DNA from: Calliphora vicina
Lineage: Eukaryota; Arthropoda; Insecta; Diptera; Calliphoridae
DNA: 64,000 bases
NCBI RefSeq assembly: GCF_958450345.1
Contig: NC_088783.1
Coordinates: 20,401,701 to 20,465,700 of the forward strand
Direction of reading: 5' to 3'
The notes under the pieces are model-generated. The model was not told where the DNA came from and did no database searches. It was given only the letters and a program-made list of their open reading frames with translations. The position numbers and the translations under genes are program-made. Each line of letters starts with the position of its first letter. The first letter of the stretch is position 1. Of the stretch, positions 12,263-23,600 are shown piece after piece.

Positions 12263-12505
12263 TTCAAAATAAAATCTAAAATTTCAATGGTAAACAAGTG
12301 TTTTACTGAATTTCGTTGTGGCCGTACAAGCACGGAAGATGCCGATAGTTCTGGACGCCCAATTGAGAAACAATTGAAACATTTACGGATATTGAAAGAG
12401 CTAAAGAAAGTCTCAGGAAGGCTCAATAATTTCAATTTTGAATGATCAGTTGGGTATGAGAAAGCTTTAGAAAGCCGTGTTTGCTAACAATCGACTACAA
12501 ACGTA
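12262..12505 (+). pseudogene. Mariner transposase remnant 2, 5' part
   Basis: Frames here read FTEFRCGRTSTEDADSSGRP and then SILNDQLGMRKL, which are N-terminal blocks of mellifera/mauritiana-type mariner transposases. The copy is cut at 12505 by the LINE insertion and resumes at 15375. Stops within the frame show that it is degenerate. Confidence 0.75.
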
Positions 12506-15374
12506 GGTTAGGTTAGGTTACGTGGGTTGCTCGCAAGTTAGCGAGTTCACTCGGAGGCCTTGCGGCCCATTGTGGTACCCTTAGAAGTACTATTCCCTTA
12601 TGCTGAAAATGTCACACATAAAGTGAGAATAGTTTCCCTCCCTAGTTTCGTCTATTATGTGATTTCTGTGGTCCCTATGGGAACCAGCCGGTACTTCTAA
12701 TAAACCCAATCATATTCACTAGTGACACATCCCTGAGACAGTCCAGATCATGGAAAAGAGCTCTACCAAGATGTAGTAGTCTATGCTCTTGTAAGGCTGG
12801 GCATTCACATAGAAGGTGCTGTACCGATTCCTCCTCCTCTTCATCTAAACAACTTCTACAATAGCCATAACGTGGGTAACCCATACGTTCCGACATATGT
12901 CCAATCATGCAGTGCCCAGTAATTATACCCGTGAGAAGTCTAATCGAATTCCTACTAAGAGACAAAAGAGTCTTAGTTCTATCCTCTGTCAGATTGGGCC
13001 AGAGCATTCTGGATATTCTACAAGTGATGATATTTGACCACCTGAGTTCCGTCTCGCTCAAAGCCCATTCATCTATCAATTTTGATACTGTCACCAGGGG
13101 AGTGTGAATATCCCTTTGCGCAAGAGATACGTCCAGGGACGACCCGTTGGTTGCGCACTCATCAGATACTTCATTTCCCCGGATGCCCGCATGTCCTGGA
13201 ACCCATATCAACTCCACGTGATGTTGTGTCAGTTGTGCCAGTGATTTGATACAATTGAGAAGACATTTCGACCTAATCACGTTGGAGTTAAGAGCCTTGA
13301 TTGATGCCAGGCTGTCCAAGTAGATATGTATGGTCGAATTTTCGAGATTCAGTTCCCGGATTCTTCTCGCGGCTGTATCAATAGCATAAATCTCTGCCTG
13401 GAAAACCGTGCAGGTATCGGGTAATCGAAGAGACATCAAAAGGTCCAGCTCATCTGAGAAGATTCCCGAGCCCGTGCCTCTTTCTGTCTTTGAACCATCA
13501 GTATAGATTGAGATCACGTCATCTCTTAGGACAGAGTTCGCGGCCCAATCATCCCTTGTCGGTATTCTGATCCTAAATGTTCTATCAAAATTCGGTGAGG
13601 GTATTATATAATCCGTTTCCCTCCCTATGATTGGCCTGCCTATCTTTTGTAGGATGGTGCCATGACCAATACGATCGTGCTTCAGTCCGCTCGACTGTTT
13701 GAGTCGTAGAGCAGACTTAGCAGAAATGCATTTGATATATATATCAAGGGGAGTTATATTTAGCATCGTCTCTAGACTGGCCTGAGGTGTGGAATTCATA
13801 GAGCCAGTAATTGCAAGACATGCTAATCTTTGTACCTTGTTTAGAGTAGAGAGGTGAGTCTTAGTGTCCACCACTCTCCACCAAACAAGAGCCCCATAGG
13901 TCAAAATAGGTCTTATGACCGCGGTGTACATCCAGTGTACAATGTATGGTTTAAGACCCCATCTCTTCCCAAAGGTTTTCTTGCATATATAGAAGGCACA
14001 TAATGCCTTCTTCATTCGACTCTCAGCATTACGTTTCCACGAGAGCTTAGAGTCCAAAATTACGCCAAGATATTTGGCTTCGCTTGAAAACTTCAGAAAA
14101 GTACCATCCAGTCGTGGAGGTTTAAATTCTGGAGTTTTATATCTCCTGGTGAAAAGAACCAGTTCGGTTTTGGCAGGGTTAACACCCAAACCGTTTTCCT
14201 TGGCCCATGATAGCAGAACGCTGAGCGCTGATTCCATGAGTTCACTTATTGTGGGAAGAAACTTCCCTTGAATAAGAAGCACAACGTCGTCAGCATATGC
14301 GACTACTTTGGTACCTATCCTACTGAGCCTGAAAAGGATTTTATTTACGACAAGATTCCACAGAAGTGGAGAGATGACCCCACCTTGTGGTGTGCCTCTT
14401 GTCACAACTTTCCTTGTCCTACCAATACCCATATTAGAGTTAATGGCCCTGCTCCTAAGCATATTTTCTGTCCAATTCCTTATCCGCTGATCAACACATA
14501 AGTCACCCAGTGCATCAACTATTGCGGATATGTTCACATTATTAAACGCACCCTCTATATCCAAGAAAGATGCCATAACATATTCCTTCTTGTCAAGTGT
14601 CCCCTCTATAGTTCCGACAACGTCATGCAAGGCTGTCTCCACCGACCTGCCTTTAAGGTATGCGTGCTGTGCCCTACAGAAATTATCAGGGGAGAGGATG
14701 TTCCTGACGTGGATATCGACCAATCTTTCCAGTGTTTTCAATAAAAACGATGACAGACTGATCGGTCTATAGTCCTTTGCGGTACTGTGGTTTACCTTTC
14801 CCGCTTTGGGGATAAATACCACTGTAACCTCTCTCCATTCTTTAGGGATGTATCCTGTTTCCAGGCTGTACCTAAATATCATTATAAGCCATGGCATGAT
14901 GGTTGAAATCGATTTTTGGAGTAACGCTGGGAATATGCCATCTGGCCCTGGTGATTTATAGGGCTTGAAAGATGACACCGCCCACGAGATTTTCTCCACG
15001 CTAACAATGGATCTAACTAATTCACTTATGTGGATTTGAGAAGCTGCAAGATGCTCCGAAGCGGATACCTCATTTTCATCATCCCTGCAACCCGGAAAGT
15101 GTGTCTCCATTAGCAGTTCCAAAGTTTCGATACTACTTTCAGTAAAGTTACCATCCGGTTTCATCAGGAATCCAGGCGTACCAGGATCCTTGGATAGTAC
15201 CTTTCGTAGACGCGATGCCTCCGTGGTATTCTCCAGTTCCCCACAGAAACGCTCCCAAGATTCCCTCTTTGCCCGTCTGGTTTCCCTCTTGAAAGTGTTG
15301 AAGCTTTGACGATAATCGTCCCAGCTTAACAAGTCTTGGTCCCTCTTCGCCTTATTAAAAAGTTTTCTACATTC
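12506..15374 (-). mobile_element. LOA/I-like non-LTR retrotransposon, 5'-truncated, with target-site duplication
   Basis: The element is flanked by the 11 bases CTACAAACGTA at 12495-12505 and 15375-15385. Its 3' end (low-coordinate side) finishes in a short CCTAA repeat tail. The 5' end is truncated inside ORF2, and the frame is open right up to the break at 15374. The insertion splits mariner remnant 2, giving a clear relative age: mariner first, LINE later. Confidence 0.9.
12675..15374 (-). CDS. Non-LTR retrotransposon ORF2: reverse transcriptase + RNase H (5' partial)
   Basis: An uninterrupted frame of about 899 codons encodes the polyprotein that copies the element into DNA at the target site. 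Counting from the TTG at 15332, RT blocks occur in order: KDYRPISLSSFLLKT (about 187-201), SFLDIEGAF with the motif A aspartate (about 258), GTPQGGVISPLLWN (313-326) and the catalytic YADD (346-349). An RNase H domain follows, with IYTDGSK, FQAEIYAID, IYLDS and WVPGHAGIRGNEVSDE supplying its acidic residues. Near the C-terminus is a Cys/His block, CRSCLDEEEEESVQHLLCEC. RT followed by RNase H fits LOA, I or related clades rather than classical Jockey; LOA is preferred but not proven. The N-terminal endonuclease and ORF1 are missing through 5' truncation, so this copy could not move by itself. The lack of stops suggests a recent insertion. Confidence 0.9.
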   Translation of the reverse strand, partial: ECRKLFNKAKRDQDLLSWDDYRQSFNTFKRETRRAKRESWERFCGELENTTEASRLRKVLSKDPGTPGFLMKPDGNFTESSIETLELLMETHFPGCRDDENEVSASEHLAASQIHISELVRSIVSVEKISWAVSSFKPYKSPGPDGIFPALLQKSISTIMPWLIMIFRYSLETGYIPKEWREVTVVFIPKAGKVNHSTAKDYRPISLSSFLLKTLERLVDIHVRNILSPDNFCRAQHAYLKGRSVETALHDVVGTIEGTLDKKEYVMASFLDIEGAFNNVNISAIVDALGDLCVDQRIRNWTENMLRSRAINSNMGIGRTRKVVTRGTPQGGVISPLLWNLVVNKILFRLSRIGTKVVAYADDVVLLIQGKFLPTISELMESALSVLLSWAKENGLGVNPAKTELVLFTRRYKTPEFKPPRLDGTFLKFSSEAKYLGVILDSKLSWKRNAESRMKKALCAFYICKKTFGKRWGLKPYIVHWMYTAVIRPILTYGALVWWRVVDTKTHLSTLNKVQRLACLAITGSMNSTPQASLETMLNITPLDIYIKCISAKSALRLKQSSGLKHDRIGHGTILQKIGRPIIGRETDYIIPSPNFDRTFRIRIPTRDDWAANSVLRDDVISIYTDGSKTERGTGSGIFSDELDLLMSLRLPDTCTVFQAEIYAIDTAARRIRELNLENSTIHIYLDSLASIKALNSNVIRSKCLLNCIKSLAQLTQHHVELIWVPGHAGIRGNEVSDECATNGSSLDVSLAQRDIHTPLVTVSKLIDEWALSETELRWSNIITCRISRMLWPNLTEDRTKTLLSLSRNSIRLLTGIITGHCMIGHMSERMGYPRYGYCRSCLDEEEEESVQHLLCECPALQEHRLLHLGRALFHDLDCLRDVSLVNMIGFIRSTGWFP

Positions 15375-15910
15375 CTACAAACGTAACCGTGAGACAACAT
15401 CGCAGGAGTGTTTGTCGTTATTCAACAGCAATATGGACGAGTTTTTCGCCGTTTCGTAACCCTGGTCCAGAGACCAAACGGTTGGTTTTTCTGGGTGAAT
15501 CGGTGCCAAGGAAGGCGAAGGTTGGTTTGTCGGCCAATAAAGTCAAGCCGACAGTTTTTTGGTATGCACGTTATATAATCCAGTCAATACATTCAAAAGG
15601 GTAAAACAATCATTTGCTAATATTACGGCAACTTATTGGGTCGATTTAATGAAACAGGACACTGCAAGGGTACACACATGTGCAGTTTTCATGGCAAAGA
15701 TCCATGAATTAAGCTACGAATGGCACCCTCTTCCGCCCTATTCTTCGGATTTAGCATCGAGTGACTATTTCTTGTTTCCAAACCTGAAGCAATGTTTCGG
15801 AAGAAAGAGATTAGACTCCAACGATGAAACAAATACCTCTTTTGATGACCTTGACAAATCTTCGATTTTAAACCAAAAGCCTGGGTTTCATTCTAAAGAT
15901 CACAGACTTA
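15375..15910 (+). pseudogene. Mariner transposase remnant 2, 3' part
   Basis: This continues remnant 2 beyond the LINE. Recognisable blocks are MDEFFRRFVTLVQRP (about 15431), GESVPRKAKVGLSANKV (15500-15560), AVFMAKIHELSYEW and the C-terminal LPPYSSDLASSDYFLFPNL (about 15730-15790) with FGRKRLDSNDE after it. The last motif contains the third catalytic Asp region of mariners. Frame changes near 15470 and 15600 and scattered substitutions mark it as inactive. Confidence 0.8.
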
Positions 15911-16164
15911 TTGACCCGCCCCCGTATATTAAAATATAGGATGTGAAATGTTTTTTGAAGAATTAATTTTAAAAAATTTTGCTCAAAATTTTCCAATTTC
16001 AAATCCGCCTCAAAGCTAACACTTAATATATACGAGAATTAAAATTTACAATTTAATCCTCCTTAAAATTTTGAAAATGTAAAATTTTAGATTTGAGCCG
16101 AGCATGACATTTTATAATTTTGTTCGTAATCATGTAATAAACTTAAACATCTATTGGCATAGTG

Positions 16165-16775
16165 AAATACACATAGATCGGAAACTGGACAAAAACTCAA
16201 ACCAAAAAATTACTCAAAAAAATTACACATACGAGTAGACTTGGCTAGTTCATGAACTAGTTAATTGAACGATTCCATTATTTGAACTAAATGAACCAGT
16301 TCAAATCGTTTGCTCACTTAGTTCAGTATTGAACTATGAACTAAAATGGTTCATATGTACGCTCTTAACTAAATGTGTGTTTTCGTTGTTTTTCCAGCCG
16401 ACATTATGGATAGAATAAGTTCTCAGAATTATACGGCAACAGACAGCAAATTAAAAACCCAAGGAGAATTTTAGCTCCGCTATCATATCTCTTGTTTTAG
16501 TTCAGAACAGAGAAGCAATATTAATATAAGAAATGTATCACTCGTTTATTTCCTTTTATAAATAGGTATTTCAAAAGTCAAAAAGAGCGATTGAACTAGA
16601 AGAGCTACCTAGTTAATTTTTGAACTATGAACTAAAATGAGCGGTCATTGAAATGAACTATTAGGCACAAGTCTACATACGAGTGTTGTTTTTGTTTTCA
16701 TATAGTTTTTTTACTAATACATTCACTTAGGTTTTTGGGAACTGAGGTAGGTCTCTGATGTATAAATCTATGTGT
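16165..16775. mobile_element. Foldback MITE copy split by a hAT MITE
   Basis: The left half (16165-16235, CATAGATCGGAAACTG.. to ..CATACGAG) and right half (16676-16775, TGTTGTTTTTGTTTTC.. to ..GAGGTAGGTCTCTG) are collinear with the family copy at 57588-57805. They are interrupted exactly by the element at 16236-16675. Confidence 0.65.
16228..16683. mobile_element. hAT-type MITE (TGAACTA-word family) with perfect 8-bp duplication
   Basis: CATACGAG flanks the 440-bp body at 16228-16235 and 16676-16683. The ends are inverted repeats (TAGACTTGGCTAGTTCA on the left, the complement of TAGACTTGTGCCTAATAG on the right). The subterminal regions are packed with TGAACTA/TAGTTCA words in both orientations. 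There is no coding capacity. A perfect 8-bp duplication and short TIR are standard for hAT transposons. Confidence 0.9.
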
Positions 16776-17673
16776 ATTTATAACATCAATATGAGTAGAA
16801 CAAATACAAAAAACTATTTTAATTGGATTTTTAAATATTAGACAATAGGATTTTAGATGACAATTTAAGACTTTTGATGCATCGAAGATCCAAAAAGTAC
16901 AACATAAGGACCACCCTATTGCACATAGTTGGTATGTAAAGAACATGAAATTTAATTTATTTTAAAATTTTTTAAAAAAGATTAAGTAAATAATAATTTC
17001 TATAAAAGTTTTGTGCCAATTTCTTAAAAATGCAATTAACATTTTTTATATGGTCGATAAAACCATAAATTTCGCAGAGTGTACAGGAAAAAATGCACAA
17101 AATCTATGACAACGAATCTTTAAGGCTTGTTAAATGAGCAGAAAAAGAAAATAATTTAGTTTTCTAAACTATCACAGAATATTTACATACCTACCTACAA
17201 ATGTACATATGTATGTATGTACGAGTATATAAATAATGAAATAATTTAGAAACAAAAAGTCATGAAAGCAAATAACTAAAGACCTAATTTCACCCTGAGT
17301 AATTTGCTAAAACAAAATGTAAAAATGAATAATTACAAAAATATTTTACACACACAAACGTTACATACTTGCATTCATACATCCATTTCATGTTTCTATA
17401 CACATTTCAAAACAAATCTCTGTGAGAAATTCTTTGAGAAAAAAATGAAAACACTGAAATAATGACAGCTGTCTAAAAATGTCAATTAACTTGTCTAAAA
17501 CTTGTGTACTTTATTAAATACATTTTAATTTGTCATTAAAAACAATGTAACATTATTTCATTTAATTTAATATTTGTTTTTTTATTAATAATTTAAACAT
17601 TTTTATTTTAATATTTCAAAATTCTAATCACAAAACATATTTGCCTACAAAGTAAAACATTTTTATTTTATAA
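16776..17673. other. 3' flank of SMYD module A
   Basis: AT-rich sequence downstream of the module A stop codon. TTTTATTTTA at 17661-17670 reads as AATAAA on the minus strand and could serve for polyadenylation. No other gene is seen. Confidence 0.4.
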
Positions 17674-20600
17674 TCACTGTATCTGTTCTGTTATCAATTT
17701 CCTTAAAGTACAATCACCCGCTCCCAGTTTCTCCAGCAACCCCAAGATCTCTTCCTTATAACGATCTCTGCATTGCAATTGTTCTTCGGTATATTCCTCG
17801 GGATTAACTTTTGACATGCGCCATATGACATTTAGTTTAGCTTCGAGTAACACGTAATTGGATGAGGGACAAAATCTGGGACAGACATCATTGATGAAAG
17901 TGATCATATCACTAACACTGCTGACATTTATACGATTGTTGATGGTGTTTAAGGCAAAATCCTGATAGCGTGCCATTTTCGAGTGTGGAAAGATATTTTC
18001 ACATTTCAGACAACGCCAATCGGGTTGCATGGTTTTTGTTTGTACCGGTATCACAATACCCTTACAATTTTGTTCACGACAGAAGAGAGCCGAGAGATAA
18101 GTGCCATTTTCCTAGAGTAGAAAGGGAGACAGAGAGAGAATAGAAAATAATTATATGTAAATTGAAAATATGTTATGTAAAAATCTATAGATAAATCCAC
18201 AATACTTTGAGCTAGAAAATTTGTTTGAATAAAACTCAGGGCCTGATTCAGAAGCACACAGAGAAAAGAGATTCGTGATAGCAACCGAATTTGTTGCCAA
18301 TCGAATGATTCGGTTGCACACATAGAATTTTTCAGTTCTATCAACAGAAAGTCAGTTGATAAAGAAGAATTTCGGCTGAAGCAACCAAACTTTTGTTACC
18401 CTTTTCAAAATTCTGTAGCCACAATTGTAAAATTCGATCACTAAGGTAAAATCATTCGATTGGCAACAAATTCGGTTGCTATCACGAATCAGTTTTCTCT
18501 GTGTACTATACGATTGTGTTTTAAAATTTTTCTATTAAAAAAATATGTAAAAATGTTTCTGAATCAGGCCCCCAGTCATAGAGAAATATATATAAAGCGG
18601 AAACTCTTCTGTCAAACACCTAACTCAGTTGTCAAAAACCTAAGTTATTCGATTTGGCTTTTTAGAAGACGCACGCGCAGAGAAAAAATATAGTTGTGCA
18701 TGTTTACTGTAACCTTTTCAATATTATTACAAGTTTTTTAACAATATTATAGTCACAGTAACTATTTATATGATTGTGGTAACCATAATATGGTTATCTG
18801 CAATTCACATGATTGTATCAATTATATATATGGTTACAGTAAACAAGTATATGTTTGTGACAACTATTTTTATCATAATATGTTGTTCTCAGATTATGAT
18901 ATCCATAGGCCGATAGCGACATAATATAGTAAGTCCATCATCATAAAAATGGTTGTCACAAACATATACTCGTTTACTGTAACCATATATATGATTGATA
19001 CAATCATGTGAATTGTAAATTAAATACATTATGGTTATCACAATCATATAAATAGTTACTGTGACCATAATATTGTTCAAAAACATGTAAAATTGTTGAA
19101 ATGGTTACAGTAAACAGGCACAATATTTTTTGTAGGGTATAAATAGTTTTTTCCCCCATTAGAAAAATGTTCTTGCTACTTCACACGGTGGCTCATATCT
19201 CAATTTCATCGGCCAAAAGTCCAACTTTTTGTTAACTCCGATTTCAAAAATGTTAATGCCATTCAATAGTAAACACTTTGAAACTAAGGTAGCCAAATAA
19301 TTATATAAAAATATTGTCAATTGTGTGCGTGGTATGCTGTTAAAGTCAAATATTTTATGTCATTTTATAAAAAAATTTGATTTTTGTAAATTTGATCAGA
19401 AGTAAATTATCATTACTCGCAAACCATTATCGATAATTGGATGATTTTTTTTTTGTTATATTGATAGGATAATAGTCTTTAAGAACTGGTATGATTTGTC
19501 ACTGTACCGTTTATACTTAATGTGTTATTAATTTTTTTCTCAGGTGCTATAATTTAGTCAAATTTTAATTTCAGTGGAATAAAAGTGCTTAGGATGAAAA
19601 GGGGTTAAACAAATTTTACTACCAGGAGAAAGGCCAAAGTATCCTCTTTAAGCCTAAATATACTTGTTGACCTGTTTTGACATGTTTGTTGAACACTTAT
19701 TTCATTTGAATGAAATTACTGCCACATTTTTTTCTATTTTTATTTTACCCATTCATATGACTGGCGCAAAGTACAAGTCGCAATTTTGAAGATATTGCAA
19801 TAAAATTTGTTACATAAATTTTTTCGGTCCGAGGATGAAGCCTATTGAAAATTACTGAAATCGGTCCATTATTTCACCTAGCACCCATACAAATCGCACT
19901 CGTTCAACAATACTGTATTAACTCAAAATTTTTAAAAATTCACTTTTTGCAAGAAATCAACTAGCAACATCAATATCTATCTACTGTAAAAATTTCAAAG
20001 TATTTCGATTACTATTTCACCTTGAAAACCACATTTGAAACCATTTTCGTGATAATTAGTGACTACCTTGTACCAACAAAAAGGTATTATTTTGAGTTAA
20101 TACACAAATTTAAATAGAAATACATCGTATATTTTCATAAAAAATTTATAATTTTGAATTGAGCCTTTCTTCAAGTTAAAAATAATCAAATTGTTTTATT
20201 TAAATTTTGTTGTATTTTGAGTTGATACTGTTTTGTTGATAAAATAATACAAAAAAAAATATCGAGAAGTTCCAGAAAAATGGTAGTAACTCGAAAAATA
20301 GATTAATTTTGCAATAATTGGAACAATTTTAAAGAAAAACAATATAAATATATTTTCAAATGGAATTTGCTTACTATGATGTATTCGGATTTTCAAATTC
20401 TCTTAAAATGTAATCACAAACAGTTTTTGCCCTCTACTGAATATTTTAAAATTTTGAGTTAATACAGTATTGTTGAACGAGTGCGAAATGTTCTCCCGAA
20501 ATTATACTTTATCGGTCGTAAATGGTTAATTTATATATGTATATACACAAATTTTGCTCTAAATAAATTTTATATAAACTGAATTAATGTCACCTAATTT

Positions 20601-23600
20601 TATGATAATCGGTGCATAATTAGTCATAGCTCCCATATAAGGCCCGCTTCCAAAAATCACTTTAACGAACATAAATCTCCTACAAATGTTGGTATAAACA
20701 TAAAATTCAACCGAAATAACACTCATAAATCACACGACCTAATTTCATGGCGATCGGTCCATAATTAGTCATAGCTCCCATATAAGACCCGCTTCCAAAA
20801 ATCACTTTAACAAACATAAATCTCTTAAAAATGTTGGTATAAACATAAAATTCAACAGAAATAACTTCCATACAGACATAAATCGCATGACCTAATTTCA
20901 TGGCAATAGGTTCATATGCCCTCTTCCGAAAATCATTCACGAAAATAAATTATAGTGTAGGGTATTATATGGTCGAGCTTGGCCGAACATATTTCCTTAC
21001 ATGTTTTTATCTGCTGATAACTTTTTTAATAAGTATAGCTGATTCAAAAACAAAAAATTTGCATTTTCATACTAAATGCTATACAAAAACAAGTAAGAAA
21101 GTATGGTCGGTCAAGCCCGACCATATAATACCCTACACCAAGTAAATGAGTAAAAATATTTTTCTTTTAAAATATCAATACTTTATATTTGTGAGTGATT
21201 TTCGGAAGTGGGTCTTATATGGGAGCTATGACCAATTATGGACCGATCACCATAAAATTAGGTCGTGTGATTTATGTCTATATGAAAGTTATTTATGTTG
21301 AATTTTGTGTATATATCAACATTTTTAAGTGATTTAAGCACGTTAAAGTGATTTTCGGAAGCGGGTCTATATGGGAGCTATGACTAATTATGGACCGATC
21401 GTAACAAAATTTGGTGACATGAATTTGAGTAGATACATATTGTGTAGATACATATACATATAAATTAAATATTTATAACCGATAAAGTCCAATTTCGAGA
21501 GGACATTTGTATGGGGGCTAGGTGAAATAATGGACCGATTTCAGTAGGCTTCGTCCTTGGGCCGAAAAAATTATATGTACCAAATTTTATCGAAATATCT
21601 TCAAAATTACGACCTGTACTCTTAATCGACTCAAAAAGTGATTCTAAGTCGATCGGTATACTTTAAGGTGGGTGTTAGACCAATATTTTTGGGCGTTACA
21701 CACATCTGCACAAACGCATAATACCCTCCCCACTATGGTGGTGTAGGGTATAATTAACCTGAAATTGCTCAACAACTGCTGAACCGATTTTAATGAAATT
21801 AAAACTGGAGAAAAATTCAGAAAGTTATCTGTCCATCAAAAAACATTTCTAAAATATCTCTATCGGTTCAAAAGTTACAGAGTTTTGGCCGATAAAAAAC
21901 GATAATGAGCCACTGTGCGTCAGTGGTAACCATTATAAATATTATTATGTTGAACTGCGATCTAAATATTTTTCTAACAAAAGTAAATTGGATAATCTTA
22001 AGTTTGTAGCAATAGAATCAATAAACTAAACACACATGAAAAGTAACAAAAGTATTTTGAATTTTAAAACAATTATATTTACTAAAACAAACAAAAAAAA
22101 CTTTCCCCCACAATAACTTAAATTGTGCATAAGGTCCGTTTTAATCTAAATGAATAATAGCTGCGGTTGAAGTGTCAAAATTCCAGTACACCCCCAGAAA
22201 AAAACCAAATAAATAATTCTAATGTGTTTCTTTCAACAAATGAAAGAAGGAAACAAAACAAATTAGAAATTTGTTGCAAACAATTCAAAAATCTATAAAT
22301 TGATTTTGTGTGTTTTAAAGCCAAAAGTTAAAAAGCAAAAAAACTATATATAATTATTTAAGAGCAACATAAATAGACTTTTAAGAAGAAATGAAAATGA
22401 AAAATATAAAATTTTCAAAGATTTTAGTGAAATAAAACCAAATTAATTTCAAAACATTTACGCTTGGCGAAATAAATGAATGTGAAATTGAGTGTGCGTT
22501 CTTTTTTTTAATAAATTTTTTAGTTAAGTTGCACTAAATAAATTATAAAAATATCAAAAAGATTTTCAACACAAAAAAGTGAAAGGCCATTTGACACGAG
22601 ACAAAAAGTGTGTGTAAACGATGAGAATTTATGTTTGATGAGTACCCTATTTTAGAGTTAATTTCAATATAAATTAAGTCAAACTGATTTCTTATGTATT
22701 TATATTTGAAGCGTGTCTAAAATTCGTTGTATGCCTAATGTTTTTTTTAAAATCGAAAATCTTTTCAAACACTTATATTACGCATTTTCCACTGTAGATA
22801 AATGTATGATAATTTATTAAACTTAAGAATAAACACACCATTAACACTAGAAGAAATCTAAAAAAAAAAAATACAAAATAATTATTTGTTTATGTCGTAG
22901 TCGAAAGAATGAATTTAAAATTGTTTTTTGTGTTGTGTTGAAATAATGAAATTAATTTTAATGCAAAAAACTCAAAATAAAACCTAAAAATGTAATACAT
23001 TTTTAATGTATTAATTATTTTGTTGTTTTTTGTTTTTATTGCTTTAGTAGACATTGACAAAGAATTTTTAATTTAAGGTACGTTGAACTTTTTAAATTTA
23101 TGTTCTTTAATTACAAAATTTTGTAGGTACTTTAAGAAAATATATTTAAAAGGGAACAAGTTGTTTGAAACTTAAAACGTAGCAATCAACATATAAATGT
23201 CTCAGTAGGCAAATTGATTAACTCCCAAAAATCTGAACCAGAAACAGTTTCAAAAATCATAAATAAACAAACTAATAAGAGAATACAGAGGAAAACTTTT
23301 TTGAGGACACACTGTGGTTTAGAAACTTTTTATTTTGGAAATAATTCGGCACATAGGGTAGAAGGGGGATCATGCGCCATAGGGGCACATCTGCCAACAC
23401 CGAATAACTTAAAAACCGAGTAATCTATTTTGTTACATTATCATGTTATGTTTTCGTTTATCAATTATTTAACATCCCTGAAAGTTGGAAAGTTTAATTT
23501 TACATATAATGTGAGGCAGACGCTATTAATGGTTTTTCAACAAGCTTTGAAAATATTTCAGCGTGTGATTTTTTTGTGCTAACTTCTTTATTTTTTGTGA

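Noticed and set aside
11977..12435. 152-codon frame on the minus strand
   Set aside because: It is antisense to two mariner transposase remnants that give clear family motifs on the plus strand.
12506..12525. TTAGG repeats resembling insect telomeric DNA
   Set aside because: Only about three units, lying exactly at the 3' end of a LINE inside a target duplication, and flies do not use TTAGG telomeres. They are the element's tail.
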